A program made the position numbers and the translations under genes. A stretch of DNA of 64,000 nt, taken from positions 1,198,501-1,262,500 of the forward strand of contig NC_081138.1 in the NCBI RefSeq assembly GCF_958295425.1, written 5' to 3'. The notes under the pieces were generated by a model. The model was not told where the DNA came from and searched no databases. It saw only the letters and a program-made list of their open reading frames with translations. The DNA is from Solea solea (Eukaryota; Chordata; Actinopteri; Pleuronectiformes; Soleidae). Shown here one piece after another: positions 24,081-38,106 of the stretch (within the stretch, counting starts at the first letter, position 1; each line of letters opens with the position of its first letter).

Positions 24081-27000
24081 GCATCGGCAGTTTCACATTC
24101 AAGTTGTAATTATTTAAAGTGATTTATGATATACATTACGTTCTTTACGTTAACTACAGTTGGATGATGCATTTAATTTCTTGTAGTCGAGTAGGTAAAA
24201 CGTTTGCATTAAAAGCCTTATAACATTGTTGAGAACAGTAGTTAGTAACATTCTAAAAGAAGAAGAAAAAAGAACAAAATGGAAAAACAAGATTGAAAGG
24301 ACAAATGAAACATTTAACCTTTGATTAATGAACATTGTTGGTCTTGGTATGGGCCTGAGCTACATGGTGAAACAAGCACTGACACAGGGTTGTCAATAAA
24401 AAAGTGAAAACTCAACAAATCAAAAACCAAACCAGCCTGTAATTTTATCTGTCTTAATTCAATTCAATCAATTCAGTTTAAAGAACCCGTTGAAGTGGAC
24501 AGGACACATATGAAGCCCAATATCAGAGTTACAATTTGTACTTGATTCTTCTGCAATTTCAAGTATATTTTAACTTTGATTGAAAGTTCTTTTGATATTG
24601 TGAGACAGCCACTGCTGCTCGTGTCTCTCCACAACAAAGCCCAACAAACAACAGTTAAAATGAACCCAACACTGGTGTCATTTCACTTTCAACATGACTT
24701 TAGTTTAAGTTGACAGTGGGAGGAAATATGCCTCAGATTTGTGATTAATTGTGTGAACGTATGAGGGAACTCAGTTTGTCTACGTGTGCATATGTTTTCT
24801 TTCTTTTTGTTCTCGGATGTCATGAACAAATGAACAAAGTAGTAATGACAAAGATTTGGCAATAAGAATTGCCCAAAACAGCAATTTTCACTCACTTCAA
24901 ACACTGTATGATCATAGAAATAAAACGATATATTTTCCAAAGAAAAGCAGCCAAGCAGCGGTTTGCCACCGTGTCAACTGGAAGAGTAGGAAATACACAA
25001 CAGCTACTTTTCATGCTGTGATATGTTGACGTGGTTCATATGCACGTATCACATGAACTCCCCTCACAGAGTTTCCATGCATATAAGTGGCTCACAGCGT
25101 GGTGTTGCAGGATCCATAGCAACAAGCATCAACGTTGACCCATCTACTCTGTGTTTTTTACATAATCGACTGTATAATCATCGTTTATCATCAGGCAGAT
25201 TTTAAATTTCCTCTGAGATTATTATCCATGGACTGAGACCCTTGACTTTACTTTCCAGCGTTCTGGATGATGGGGTGACTGCCCTTCTCTTGAGTGACTG
25301 AATGGTTTGTGGATGTTATAAGCACCGCGTACAATGGGAACTACAGTCTATTCTCTAAAGGTTTCACATCTTACATTGAAAGTGATGGCCTTTTATATCG
25401 TAGTGTCCTTGGCTTGATGAAATCAATAGGATCTCTCTTCAGTTTTGCCGTCATTTCACAACAGCATTCATTCACTAAATTGTGCCTTTCATGTGTACAT
25501 TCAATGAAATGAACAAGGAGATGAGAAGGTGCCCAGTTATTTATCCAACTATGAACGGATGGTTTTAGACGTTTTACTTCCACATTGAAAAAGGTAAAAT
25601 GAAATCATATTTACATTTGAGAGAAAATACAGTTTTATCTGCGACACACACACACGCTGCACAGTTCACTGTTTGACATCAACATTTTTCTTCCAAGATC
25701 CTGAGATAGAAGATTTCACATTTCTCAATTATATTGTAATTGTACTCGTTAGGTATTTCTGCCGGATTCTAATAAAGCCTTTATGTCCCTATTTCATGAT
25801 TTGAGAGTATACTTTTTTTTGACGGATGGTTCTTGCTATGCTTCTGTCCCCCACCTGCCCGTCACCTGTCATTAAAAGACTACCTCATATTGTGAGCGTT
25901 GTTATATTTAATTAAAGTTAAACAAATTGTGTCACTGTAGCTGTTGACCAGGCGTCGCCTAAAATGTGATGACACGTCCTAACGATTGTGTTTTAAAGGA
26001 AGCAAGGTTAGATTGCTGCCGTCACTGAGAGCTCCCTTCATATTCATTGCACCCCTTGACCCCTGAGCATGCATTAGTAGGTGAGGATTTATTTCAGCAC
26101 AAGATGTTCCCATAAAAGTGGCAATCTTGTTCCACTGGCATGAAGGTTTAATCATTACGGGTAACAGCATCTGAAATCACACAGACACAAATGGGTTTGT
26201 CCATAAATACAGTACATCCACAACAAATGAAGGCAGTCTGTTAACACATTTGCTCTCTCTGTAATCACACAAATGCTCTTCCTCCATTTTGAGTAAACTC
26301 TCCATTTTTGAAGGTGAGACTTTAGGATCTGAAGTGAACTCAAAAGGTTTGTGTACATGTATTTAATGATGTGACCCTTTAACCTTTTTAACCCTTATTG
26401 TGTGGTAATGTTTCCATAGTTAGAATTATGATGGTCGTCATAATTATAAACCCAAGGTTGAGGGACTGAAATGGAAAATCGAGACCAGTGTGCGTCTGCC
26501 ACATCTACTTGTTGCAGCATATATATACACAACAATAATGTAATGGAAAGGATTACAGTAACACAATGATCTTTCATTGGCTTCTCTTGAAAGATGAGAC
26601 ATTTTATTAGTAGTTGCAGTATTTGAGTGACTTGAAGACGTCACTCAATGTTAAATGACATTCTAAATACTAGTTATATTCTATTTTTGTTTTCTGTACT
26701 TAAAAATAAATTCAATTGATCCCACACCTGGGAAATTCACTATGAGTCTCTTAACTTTTCTATAGTGTGTCTGTAGTAACGTTAGAGGTGCACGACATGT
26801 CTCAGACAATCCTTCATGACACTTTTCCTAGAGGTGACAGGAAGAGTGTTGTTAAATGGTTTAAGAAGCCGCCGCAGCTTAACATCGTTGACTCGTCTAA
26901 CAATGCAGGCGACAAAGAAAGACCAGAATAGCTTCAGTCTGACTTTTTTCTTGTGTCAGCTGTGTGGTGTGGACAGTTCTTGTGAGATGAGTTGCTGGTG

Positions 27001-27720
27001 GAGTCTGGTGACAGTCAAACACCTTCAGCCTCCAGCTCGTCACCTGGTTAGACTGCACAGCACTCTTCCTCTTCCTCTCTGTCAGTTCGAAGCATGCTGT
27101 GGAAGGACAGATGCAAAATACAGAGACTTTATGCAAATGCATGAATATTTACCAAGTGTTTGACAGTTGAGTGTAGCCAACTTCAACTCTGAATCTCGGC
27201 TTTGCAGCTTTTCAGTGTTTAGCAAGTTGTACGCCGAGCAGATCTGCATTTTCTTGTGCGTGACCCAGCGGCACACGGAGAGAGACTTTTGCTTTGTAAA
27301 CATGAAGCCGACTTTGTGTATCTGTCACCGTCTCTCAATTTACCGTCCAGCCATAATTATATTATGACACTAATCACAGTAGCCACTTCTGCGCCGGTGT
27401 ATGTCCACGTCTTTGTGTCTGTGTTGTGTCTTCTGCCTCGTTGCACTGCACTCGCACCAGCAGATGCTCGCGGAGCCTCTCGTGCCCAATGAAGCAGACA
27501 AACACCAGAGGGTAAACATGTCCACTGCCACATGTCTCTCTGCTGAAGAGCTGCATTTAGCATGCGCCACATGCCAAAGTCATTAGAAGCAAACACATCT
27601 GTGAACTCACACATGCATACACATTTCTAATGAGTCTAATCCTGAAATACACACCAGCACAATGGACCCCAGGGCTGTGTTAAGTAGATATGTGAACTAT
27701 TGCATGTAATGTGCGCTAAC
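24081..27720. other. Non-coding spacer
   Basis: No gene, transposon end or RNA gene could be supported. Overlapping frames of 60-115 codons occur at 26816-27614 on both strands (G+C somewhat higher there) but none is recognisable. Confidence 0.5.
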
Positions 27721-28235
27721 AGGCTTGTAAGCAGAATTCTGCATTATTCAGAGTGTGTGTATGGGGTAATTAAGAGTCTTGTAGTCACTTCATAATTTAT
27801 CTGCATTAAAGGCCTGGTAGTTTTGCTTGGATAAACAGAGCTGGCACTTGATGTGCTGTAAGATGAGACTACATGGCACTTGTGCACAGAACTGCTAGCT
27901 TTTCTCATTCAGCCTGTGGCTAGCAAGGGTGGAGGTCAAAGTGAAGCAGTGGAGGCATTAATTGTTGATTTAGTGAATATACTCTTGCCCATGCAGCCTC
28001 ATGATGTCGACTAACAGCACTTATTAGATCTGGTGAAAGATACACAGAATAATTGACACTGACCCTGAGAATCGTGCAGGCATTTTATGCAGATATTAAG
28101 CTATTTGCATTAATGGCTGCTAATGTGTGTATAAGTATGAAGTGTAGATTTGAAGGCACGCTGCAGACCTTAAATATGCTAAGCTCTCTGTGGTCACGGA
28201 TCAGTCGGGTTAAAGAAAAGTTATTTGCAAAATAA
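27721..28235. promoter_or_regulatory. Candidate conserved non-coding block
   Basis: Contains GGGGTAATTAAGAGTC, TTCATAATTTATCTGC, GGCATTAATTGTTGATTT, AGCTATTTGCATTAATGGC and CCTTAAATATGCTAAGC. The style matches the 18-24 kb domain. Motif evidence only. Confidence 0.3.
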
Positions 28236-29904
28236 TGTTGCTCAAAATTGATTTGATTTTTCTTTGTTTTTGTAGAATTACTCTTGATGCACTGAAAGCT
28301 TCTGCTTAACCGTAGTTTTAAACAATGTATTGAAAATGTACCGTCAGTGCAATGTCATCATGCACAATATACATATTGCAAAACTGATAGAATTGCACTA
28401 AATATTGATGGTTCATGGAGGACAAGAACTTACTAGAAAGTTTAGTTGAACTGTTTTTTTCTCCTTGCACAGCCAACACCCTTATGCCCCAAATATCCAT
28501 CATATTTAAATTGTCGTCAAATGCGTTCACACAATGCTAATGTGTTTTGTTCTGTTGTTGTGTCTGTGGTGACACAGAGTGATGGCGGAAGCATAACAGC
28601 TGCACTAGTAAAGCGAGAAGACGACAAACTTTAGTTTAAATAATTTTTCCTTGGTTTGGAAAAGCTACAATCGTCTACTCCTGGCCCCTCCCTTTGGTGT
28701 TAGTGGTCTCTTTATTTAAAGATTCCTATCAGGAAGTCAAGCGGGTCAAATGGTATAATATGACACAGTTGGTTTGAAGTTGATTGTTTAGATTGCTGAG
28801 TCTAAGAATAAATAGGAAATGAGATACATACATTTAGGTCCTATTGTTGTTATTATAATAATCACTGTGTCATCAAATGTGTAAAGCTTTGGCAAGAGTG
28901 AAAGAGAGAATGTGAGAAACCACCTCACAAGTTTAGTTGGTAATTCAATAAAATCACAGCATACAATCTACAAAACGATGATACTTATGAGCTGTAACAA
29001 TGCGAACATTGCAGTCTTGACTACAGGTCAAGGTAAAGGTCAGGACTGCTCTGCTTTTTGACTGGCGAGTGTAGTGATGAGCCAGAGCCTCATGTAAATG
29101 CTGTGAACAAGTAATCTGTAAGAAGGTAAAGGCTGACATTTGTTTTACACCCTAGGCCTGGCACAAACCAGACTGTGAAAACCTGTAGGAAACCTATTGC
29201 ATTGTGTTTTATAATTAATGTTCCCCTTCTAGTAAGTGTTTATTATATATCCCAAAGTTATTCATGTTCATTTAAATGTACCAAACAAAAACAACCCTTC
29301 ATAGCAGACTGGATGTAGAGAAAAAAAAAAAGAAAAAAACCTGCCGCACCTGTCACTCACACTTAGAGCATCACGCTATGATCACTTTATCTCCAGAAAA
29401 CAGGCTCAGGGCTCACATTACTGATTGAGTTTTGTGTCTTAGCTCACAGTGGCTGAGGCTGAATCGTGCTTTTTAAAGCTGTAAATGCTAATTTAGCTTT
29501 GTAGCGTCCCGTCTCTCCCACCAGTCCATAAATATAACAACTGCTGTCCAGTCCCAAAGTCTGGGAAAGCCCTGATCTATGATGTGCACGACAACTCATC
29601 ACAGCGTAATACATGAAGCTTCATGAGAATTTGCTGGTGTTTAGAAATCATTGTGATGTGATGATATTGTGGAGAAACCTGCGTTGTGATTTCACTGAGG
29701 TGCTCGCCGTTGGTCATCAATGTTTTATATCCAAATTGCACAGCCCCGCCTCTCTCAGCCCTCTGCCTGCAGTCTTGTGTGCAGCGTGCTCTGGTGGCTA
29801 AAGGCGCTCGTTAAAGTCCATAACTTATCTCACATTTGAAGCTAATGGGAAGAATACTGGCTGCGGTGAAAAATAAATTACATTTCCCCCCCCCTCTCCC
29901 TTCC
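28236..29904. other. Non-coding spacer
   Basis: Nothing supported beyond an A-rich run at about 29319-29339 and a C7-C8 run at 29886-29893. Confidence 0.55.
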
Positions 29905-30300
29905 TGCCCTCCTAACCTGCAGTGTAATATAGCAGCGGTGAGAGTATGCATTACAGATCTTAAGCATTAGAATTTATCTGTGCTGCACGACGCTGACTGA
30001 TGCATTTGGAAATAATGTACTGGAGCTGGGCATTACAGAAACCCCTGTAACTAATGGACAGCTCTCGCCGATGGCCGGCGATGTATATCATTCAGCTGGA
30101 CTACCTCATCAGCTCCAACAGTTCTTTCCAAGCAAGACCAACCACTCAGAGTTTGCATTAAAGACCCCAGTCATAAAAACCCCTCCCTTCCTGCTCTTCC
30201 CATCTCCCTCCCATGTTTCAATCCATATATTTTGTCAGTAAAGACTTCAATTACATGTTAATTTACTCCATCATTCTGTAAATAATTAAAGCATGGATAA
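29905..30300. promoter_or_regulatory. Candidate conserved non-coding block
   Basis: Contains AAGCATTAGAATTTATC, GATGCATTTGGAAATAATG, CTCGCCGATGGCCGGCGATG and TTCAATTACATGTTAATTTA. A CG-containing palindromic core, CGCCGATGGCCGGCG, at about 30066-30080 is unusual in this AT-rich context. Conservation not tested. Confidence 0.3.
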
Positions 30301-30456
30301 CCAACAGAAAAGATAAGAAAAAAAAATAAGTCAATAAATTTTGTTGTAATGTTTTTAACCAAACGTTGTACAGTACATGATTTATTCGATCTGTAGAGTC
30401 TTGTGGCTCTCACTGACCATCTTTTAGAATATCACAGACTTTTATAAAACCACAGA

Positions 30457-30829
30457 TAGAGCTGAAAATTACTCGATTAATCAATGACTAAATAAATCGT
30501 TGACTAAATCAATCGTCAACTATTTTGATAATCGATTCATCGGTTTGAAGCTTTTTTCATGATTAAACCAAGATTTCTAATTATTTCAACTTCTTAAATG
30601 TGAATATTTCCTGGTTTCTTTTCTCCATGTGACAAAGAAATCATTAAAACTGAATCATTTTGGTTTGTGGACAAAAACAAGAAATTCAAGGACGTCATCA
30701 TTTACAGGTTTGACAAACCGGAGATCAACATTTTTAATGTTTTATGACATTTTATGGACCAAACGATTACTCAATTTATAATGAAAATAATCAACAATTA
30801 TAATCAAATAATCGTTAGTTGCAGCTCTA
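30457..30829. mobile_element. hAT-type MITE, TAGAGCTG family, copy 2 (intact)
   Basis: 373-bp element beginning TAGAGCTG and ending CAGCTCTA, with perfect 8-bp terminal inverted repeats. It is flanked by a perfect 8-bp target duplication ACCACAGA at 30449-30456 and 30830-30837. The interior is built of ATCGATT, GATTAAAC and ATTTTAATG blocks matching copies at 10427 (inverse orientation) and 45047. No transposase. Confidence 0.95.
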
Positions 30830-30981
30830 ACCACAGACAGCTCAACATGTTCACGTGAGCTCAATGGCAACCAGAAATACTTTGATTTTTTTTTTTTTAA
30901 AGTGGGAGTTGCTGATATGAACACGGGTTGATCTATCATAGTTTATTCCCTTTTACGTGAATGCTTCCAAAGATTGGAGCC

Positions 30982-30983
<2 letters not shown>

Positions 30984-31020
<37 letters not shown>
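30984..31020. repeat. (ATT)n microsatellite
   Basis: 37-bp pure TTA/ATT tract giving an artefact poly-Tyr frame. Confidence 0.96.
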
Positions 31021-31021
<1 letters not shown>

Positions 31022-34000
31022 ATAACAATAATTTTGAATCTTTGTATGTAAAATTAGTTTTGTTTCAAACATTTTTACTTCAAATTTTATTGAAACCAGT
31101 TTTGTTCCACACGAGTATGAGAGTAGAAAGAGCCATTTTCTCTCGCTCTGCCTCTCTCTGGTCTTTTCCGCATGCCTTACTGCTGCACATTTTTATTTAA
31201 TGGAGTTTATGTTTTAATAGCTGCACCAGACAGTAGCTGCTTGTCTCCAAAGTAATGTAAAGAACAAGGGATAGGCCAGATGAATTCCATCCACACAGAG
31301 GTCAGAGAGACAGAAAATGAATAGCAATGTGAATCCCCCAACAGGCAGCAGGAGAAACGGACTAATAAGAGCATAACAGAGGAGGAGAAGGGGGCCCCTG
31401 GGAACCAGCATAAAGGTTTTCACTACATTTTTAAAAGAAAATGGTCTGAAAATATAATGATGCCTGCTTTGAAATGCATCAGTAATCAGGGATGGAATTT
31501 GTTCCAGGATATGAAGTAGGATTGAAATTCCCCAGCTGTGTTGAAGAATGGGTTTTGTTGGTGTAAGGTTGGGTTCGTGCGGGTGAGAGAGGAGAATACG
31601 GAATGATAAATGTGAGTGGACAAGATGGACGTCTCATCCAGCTCTCAGGCAGGTATGGAAGAAGCTTGCATTATCTCGTAGAGTTTTACCATTTGTGAAT
31701 CATTCGTGTGAAAGTTACTGAAAACACTAATAAATTCATCAACACAACTTCTGTGTTTAAAACTTGTATGTTGTGAGGAATAATCAGACCTTTTAGTTTT
31801 CTTTGCTTCATTCCAAGAAGGATTGAGCCTTTATTTCTCCAGTTTAATCAGAAGTTTATAGAAAATGATCTTAATATGCATTTATTTAATACCCATCAAG
31901 GCATTTTTTTGTGCGTTGTGCTGACTTCACAGTCTAATGCTGTCAAATCCATGTGTCGATGAAGTCTCAGTTTTTAAAATTGTAATATAATTATATTACT
32001 TGATAATTGGAAAATGCTTGGTTTTGTGTAATGAAAGGAATGAGTGAGAGCTGTGTGGGCGCCGAGTGCAGTCACAGGCAAATTCCCTGCCCCTGCAAAT
32101 GCAAGAAAATCACAGGTCAGCGTTCCTGCTACCTAATCTTAAAGTGTACATGATGTGAGCAGCACCGGTGGATTATACTAAATAGCTAGTGGAAAATATT
32201 ATCCCAACTCATATTCATCACAATCATCATAATCCCAAACATTGCACTATTCTACGTTATTGATGGTGGCAGATTGATTCCTGTCCCAATTCTCCCAAAA
32301 TATCTAATCAATTCTGTCGCCACTTTTAACCTGTGTGCAAGAAGTTGTTCATGCACGACATGATGATCATGACGATCAGACGTGTTTGTGAATGGTTCTG
32401 TAAATGGACCGTGTGCCTGAGCTGCAGTTGCCAGGGTTGTAAAGTTGAGAATGATGGAGGTCAGAGCGTGGGAGGTCAAGTCTGGGTCACTGACCTCTTT
32501 CTCCAGGGCAGAGTGTGAACTCCCTGGGTGTCTGGACACAGTGATGGGTTTGTCTGACTCCTGGAATCGCTATGAATCAGCGCCACCACCCAGTTATGTC
32601 CGCATGAAAAGGATTTGTTTGGAACCCAAACCTGAGGACAACAGATAGAGGGCTATTACCTAATAACCCACCATTAAAAAGGTTGACTGTGGCAGTGCCA
32701 GAATAGAAATAATCCATACACAGCCCAATTTTATTTAATTGACATTGGCTGATTGTTTACTGAAGTGCACATTTCCAGTGTACGTTCATTAGGGCATCAC
32801 TAGATGTTTTATTTTATTATTTCCTTTATGTCATTTTACCGTGGCTATCATTTCTAATTTACCAAACTACATCATCCCATCTGCTCTGCTCTGCCTTGAA
32901 CTAGGCTCATCAGACCCCCAAAAGAGGTTTTTCCTTTTGGAAATGGTCACCAATAATACATTTCAATTTCAGTGCTGTAAATTGTCCCAATTGTAGACGT
33001 GTGTTTATTTTTGCAGCACATGTTATGGTGCCAGCTCCCCAATGGATGTCCCCACAGCCACAAGCTCAGCTTTGATGTGAATGATCACTGAGCCTCCTCA
33101 TTGCCCCCGGTCACCCTGTTAGCACCTTTTGATGTTTCCTGTGTGCACTTCCAGATAGAATTTCTAATCCAGGGTCATTATCATTTTGATTTCTTGCTGA
33201 ATGAGAAGAGTGACCTCTGGCTTTTAACCTGTAGTGCCTGCTTAGAAGAACTCATTTAGGTGGTGGTTATACGTACAAGGCTTTAGCTGTGACAGGTTAG
33301 AAGCCTGAAGCCTTTGTGAAGCATAGATTCACTGTAAATAGTAATTATATTTTTTTCATTTGAAATATGTTGTAAACATTTTAGAAGTTACTGATAAAAT
33401 TCAATTTCTATAAAAACCTGAGTTGTTTTCTTAGGATTTTCATTATATTGGAGAACGAGTTAATGGGATGTCTGTCCCTACAGCTGTATACATTCATTTG
33501 ATATTTATTTTGAACTTTTCTCAGACTCTTACCACTGACTTACAGTTAATGTTTATTTTTCAGGCGGTACATCATTTTATTCTGTATTGAATAGGGATGT
33601 AAGAAAACTTTGATACACTAAAACATTGCATTATTTAACAACATGATACTGCATTCAATATTTTATATGGGATGGTATTGACATGGGACTAGTCTTGACA
33701 GAGGTTTTTGTTCTGTTTTAGCCTCTGACCACTTGGCAACAGGCTTTTGACCAATTGGAATTCTCCTCCTCCCTCCACTTTTCTCATTGGACAAAAAAAC
33801 TATATATAGTTTATGCATTTAACGTTTACTATGAAAAGGTGAATGTTCCTATTGAATTATATATTGCCTATCCTTATATATCAAAGTATATGGTATTGTC
33901 ACCCTTGTATTGGGTAAAGTATGTTTTTGCCTAGTATTTATAGAGACATGAAGTCCATATATCTGTAATTGGAGGGCTTATTACGAAGTGCCTGGGGTAA

Positions 34001-36499
34001 TGGCGTCCTCTCAAAACACACCTCTGCTTTATCCTCTTCTGTATAAGTACAGGGAGCACCTGCACTACCTCAGGATGCATGTAAGCAAGCCTCGTGTGCT
34101 GGATGAGAGAGCTTTATGGAGACTACATCCATATGTTTTGATTTTCATAGATTTGGAAAATCAAATATGATTAGCATGTTAATGAGTGGCAGTGAAAGCT
34201 GTTAAGATCAAGCACTTTCTGGGTGCCTGGAGATAACAAATAACCTTTAACAGAAGAAATGTGTGGCTTCTATTGAGTAAACTCCTTATTTACGGAGTCA
34301 TTTGTGAAAAAAACCGGCACTAATTTTTTCTTTCATGCTTCTGAGACACACATCTGCCTGCAGCTCATTGTGCTTGATTATGCTGAAGACCCTGCATTTG
34401 GTTTTCTTTTTTGAGGTGTTCTTAATGGATATGCATATTTCTCCTCAGCTCTACTTGATGTTGTTGCCCGCTGCTTCAGTTCTGAGTGGTTCATTTAAGA
34501 AGCCTGCTGGTGCCTCTTTGTCACAACGGAGAGAGATCAAAAAGGCTACTTAATGCTGAGGTTTAGGAGGAACTAGAACACCCAGTTCAAGTAGTGTGCA
34601 GGGCCTTCGGTGGCTCGGATCAGGTCAGAAATAATGAGCATACTGTTATATCCCCTTTAGAAACACAAACCTCCTGAAATGCAGACATTACACACAAAGG
34701 CAGGGCTTTGCCAAGTGCACAGAGAAGCTGTAAAAAAAAACAAGCACAGGTTTACATTTGGCCAGGTCAGTATTGCACAAGTCAACAGTGAGCAAATATA
34801 AAAGTGCGACTGGGAAGCATTGACAGTAGAGGTGAACCATTAATATCTTTCCAGTTAAAACCCAAGGTAAAATTGCAAAGACTACACTTATTTTACCTTA
34901 TATTATAAATACAAAATACCAGGCAATATCTTGAAGTTTTTTCCCAAAACCCTAATTGGCAGAGATGGGCATCATAGAGAAGAACAGCACCGTGAGTTAA
35001 TGGAGGCCTCATTCACTGAATGAACGTTGCAGGGGACATTAACCAAACATTGAAACATCTACTTAATTTAAAACATCTACTTCATTGCCATGTTAAAATG
35101 TGCCTCATGTGTTTCCTTACATTTATTGAAATGCATGATTCCAACACACAGAAGTGTGCCAGACACCAGTAGGTTGTGACCCACTGTGATACAGTAGTTG
35201 TTAGAGGAGCCTCACCGTTCTCAGACGATGCCCCGCAGCGTGCACGCCACCTCCTCTCTCTGCATGCGTCACCCCAGGCCGTTGGACTCAGACAATCCTG
35301 CCTCTTTACATCCAACCCTTCATCCACCTCACTTTTTGACTCTTGTTCTGCTTCTCTATATTCATCTCCTCCTCCTCTATACATGGATTCAAATCAGTTC
35401 AGTTTGTCTATACATTCAGGATGTTTGTATTTCTATAGACAAGTCTTTCAACATGCTAATCAGAAGGTTTTTTTCATAAATAAATGAAACATCAAAACCT
35501 ATCGACACAGAAATGTATTCAACCCTTACAAGTATTTTTAATGTCCTGTAGCTGCATGTTTTGAGGGGGTTTAAGGAACTAATTGTAAAGTATTTGTCAA
35601 GTTCTGGGCTTATTAATATACAATGACTATGTCATGGCATTTATAAAGTTTTCCAGTCGTGAGATGAGTGCAAGAAGTTATGGAAATGTTAAGAATATGA
35701 ACTTTAAATATACATAGGCAGGCAACTCTTATGTTCTTGTTTTTATCATGAAATAACTGTCGGTTGTGCTGCAATATTAACTGGCATTTTCATTTATATT
35801 CATTAAGATGGAGCGTTCACACTGTGCACTGTAACCGGGAAGATTGAAACCCTCGTATCTGTGAACTGTACCATTTATTTTCTTTTGTGGCATCAAAGTG
35901 ATGTTCGACGCCACAACTCGAGTCATCTTTGTGAGAAACAAAGTAGCCATGGCCTTGAACACACAAGACAAACGGAGCAAAACGGAGACGATTGTGATCG
36001 TACGTGTGTCGGTCAAATGACTTCTGATGAGGAGAACAAGGCTTTCTTTGGAAGTGCAAGCAGACAGACTCCTTTAGCTGAGCATCATGAAACTCTTTTA
36101 TGGCTTTACAAAGCTGCTCGTTACTCACCAGGTCTGTTGTGTTGTGTCTTGTGCACATGGTAAATAACCCCATCAGACACAGCACATTTTTAGACAGGGT
36201 CTAAATGTCACTAAAACAGTGACGTTGACCTCAAACAGAGAATTTTGAACTGTTTTATTCTATATTTACATATGGTAAGGCAACATTTTGCCTACTAGTC
36301 CTTTTCCAGTAAATGACCCACCTGTAATCAGCTGACAGCCACCTGACCCCAATCAACCGATCATGCTCCAGTCACTTGGTTCTTGTTACACCAATGCTGC
36401 CTCACAACACCTTTCTCGATTAGAGTCGAACAGGCTCGGCGTTTAAAATGTTATTCAATATCACGCTAAGGCTCGCGTTTGTATGAGTGTTCCCTGCCT
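31021..36499. other. Non-coding spacer, one ambiguous open region
   Basis: No gene is called. A possible old element spans about 33592-33910 (TAGGGATGTAAG at left, TGTCACCCTTGTA at right) but TIR and duplication are not convincing. At 35817-36185 both strands are open (100 codons plus, 122 codons minus), with unrecognised products. Elsewhere only short frames. Confidence 0.45.
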
Positions 36500-37560
36500 T
36501 ATGCTCAGCATGCTGCTTGGCTAATCCAGGGAGCATCTAAAGAGCGCAGCCATCAGCACCAATAAGTCTAACTGCAGTGAGTGATTTCATTATGATGAGT
36601 GCTCCTGACTGAATTGACAAATTGTTCATGCATGCCGTTTCACTTGTTTTCTGTGGTTGTTGTCGTTGTCTTGGTCATGTAAGGCTTTTTAAGGAGTGTT
36701 TTTGGGATCGCTGCTCTGTGTCCTGAGCTCTTCTCTTCTTCTCTGAGCTCAGACAGTTGTACTTGTTTTCTCCATGACAAATGACTCAAGTCATTCTCTT
36801 CATCTCTCATGTTAAGTTGCGTTTATTGCTTCTATACTGATGAACGTACTGTAGGAAGCTGTTGCCGATGCTTGTGTGGCAGTCATTTCTCCAAACAGAG
36901 CTGCTCGCTCACTCTTAACTGTGAACTTGCAGTTGGTCAAAGTTAAAAGTGTCATTGGCTCAAATCCCTTGATTCACTGTACAGGTTATTAATGCCTACT
37001 CTACTCATAACCTACTCATGACATCTATTCGTTCTGTTGATGGAAACACTGGGTTGTGTTTTGTATCCTGGAAGGTAATTATTTATTTAGGGTGTGTACT
37101 ATATATGTGTATATATATATATATATAAATAATATTTAAGAAGAACTATATACCAACGAAAACCCCTCAGTGCTTTAATGAACCAGGTTTGGTGAACTGT
37201 TGATGATCATTACCTCCATACCTCCATACTGTATACATGGCAGTTCTGATTTGACTGGCCACAGATGTAATTGCTCTGGCTCAGCACTGGGACTTTTTGA
37301 AAGTCTGCCCTTGCTTTTTAATGATGGCACATGGCAGCTCAGTGCGAGCCAAGTCCAAACAAAACGGCAAAATGACTCTTTAACAATCACCAGCTCTATA
37401 GCTGCTTCACAGAAGACTCACTATCTCTCGTCACCGCAGCACATCTGGCGGTCGGCCTAATGACCATGACATTCATTTAACTCTAATGAATTGGAATGAT
37501 GTGCAATTTGACTTAGCTTCTAATTCTACATAATTACAATATAATCCCTGAATGGGTTTG
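36500..37560. promoter_or_regulatory. Candidate conserved non-coding stretches
   Basis: Blocks such as GTGATTTCATTATGATGAG (36580), CAAATTGTTCATGCATGC (36618), CTTTTTAATGATGGCAC (37313) and TAACTCTAATGAATTGG (37478) resemble developmental enhancer sequence. An AT dinucleotide tract lies at 37100-37128. Motif evidence only; boundaries arbitrary. Confidence 0.25.
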
Positions 37561-38106
37561 CGTGAACTCTTGCCCTTACATAAGTTACACATATAATTGC
37601 AAACAAAGACGTAAGCAGGCCTGCATATGCTGCTGTTGACTTAGTTTAATCTTCCTTTTTAATGCGAAAGATTGTGCAAAGAAATATGAAGAACTTATGA
37701 GACAACATTTATTTTCTGCTTATTAAATTTGCAGGGTCAGGCACAATGAACAAGGCTTATGATGGCTGCTGAGATAGTAGATTGCCCAATTAGATGAGGT
37801 TCCTTCAGTGATAAGATGCTCCCTCTCTCTCTGGACTAAAACACTGTGACCTTGAAATCATTGTTAAGATTAGTTGGAGCTTTCCTCACCAGCAAGGCTG
37901 ACTCTGCAGGCTTTTCTGAGAGTCTGTAGTCTGAACGGCATCATGTTTAGTTGCTAAGAGTTGTGAAAGTGCACAAATATCTTCTGACAACAGAATCCTC
38001 GCTGTCATGTCTTTGTTTATTAGGATTTAATGAAATTGAATGCTAACTGTAGAGTATTTTGATTTCCCCCTGTGCACACCCATCTTTCCTCCCACGTTCT
38101 TCACAG
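37561..38106. other. Non-coding, ending in an acceptor-like pyrimidine tract
   Basis: The final 50 bp (TTTCCTCCCACGTTCTTCACAG) form a strong candidate splice acceptor for the segment starting at 38107. Nothing else supported. Confidence 0.45.

Noticed and set aside
33592..33910. Possible hAT element with TAGGGATGTAAG start
   Set aside because: The right terminus does not match the left and no 8-bp duplication was found.
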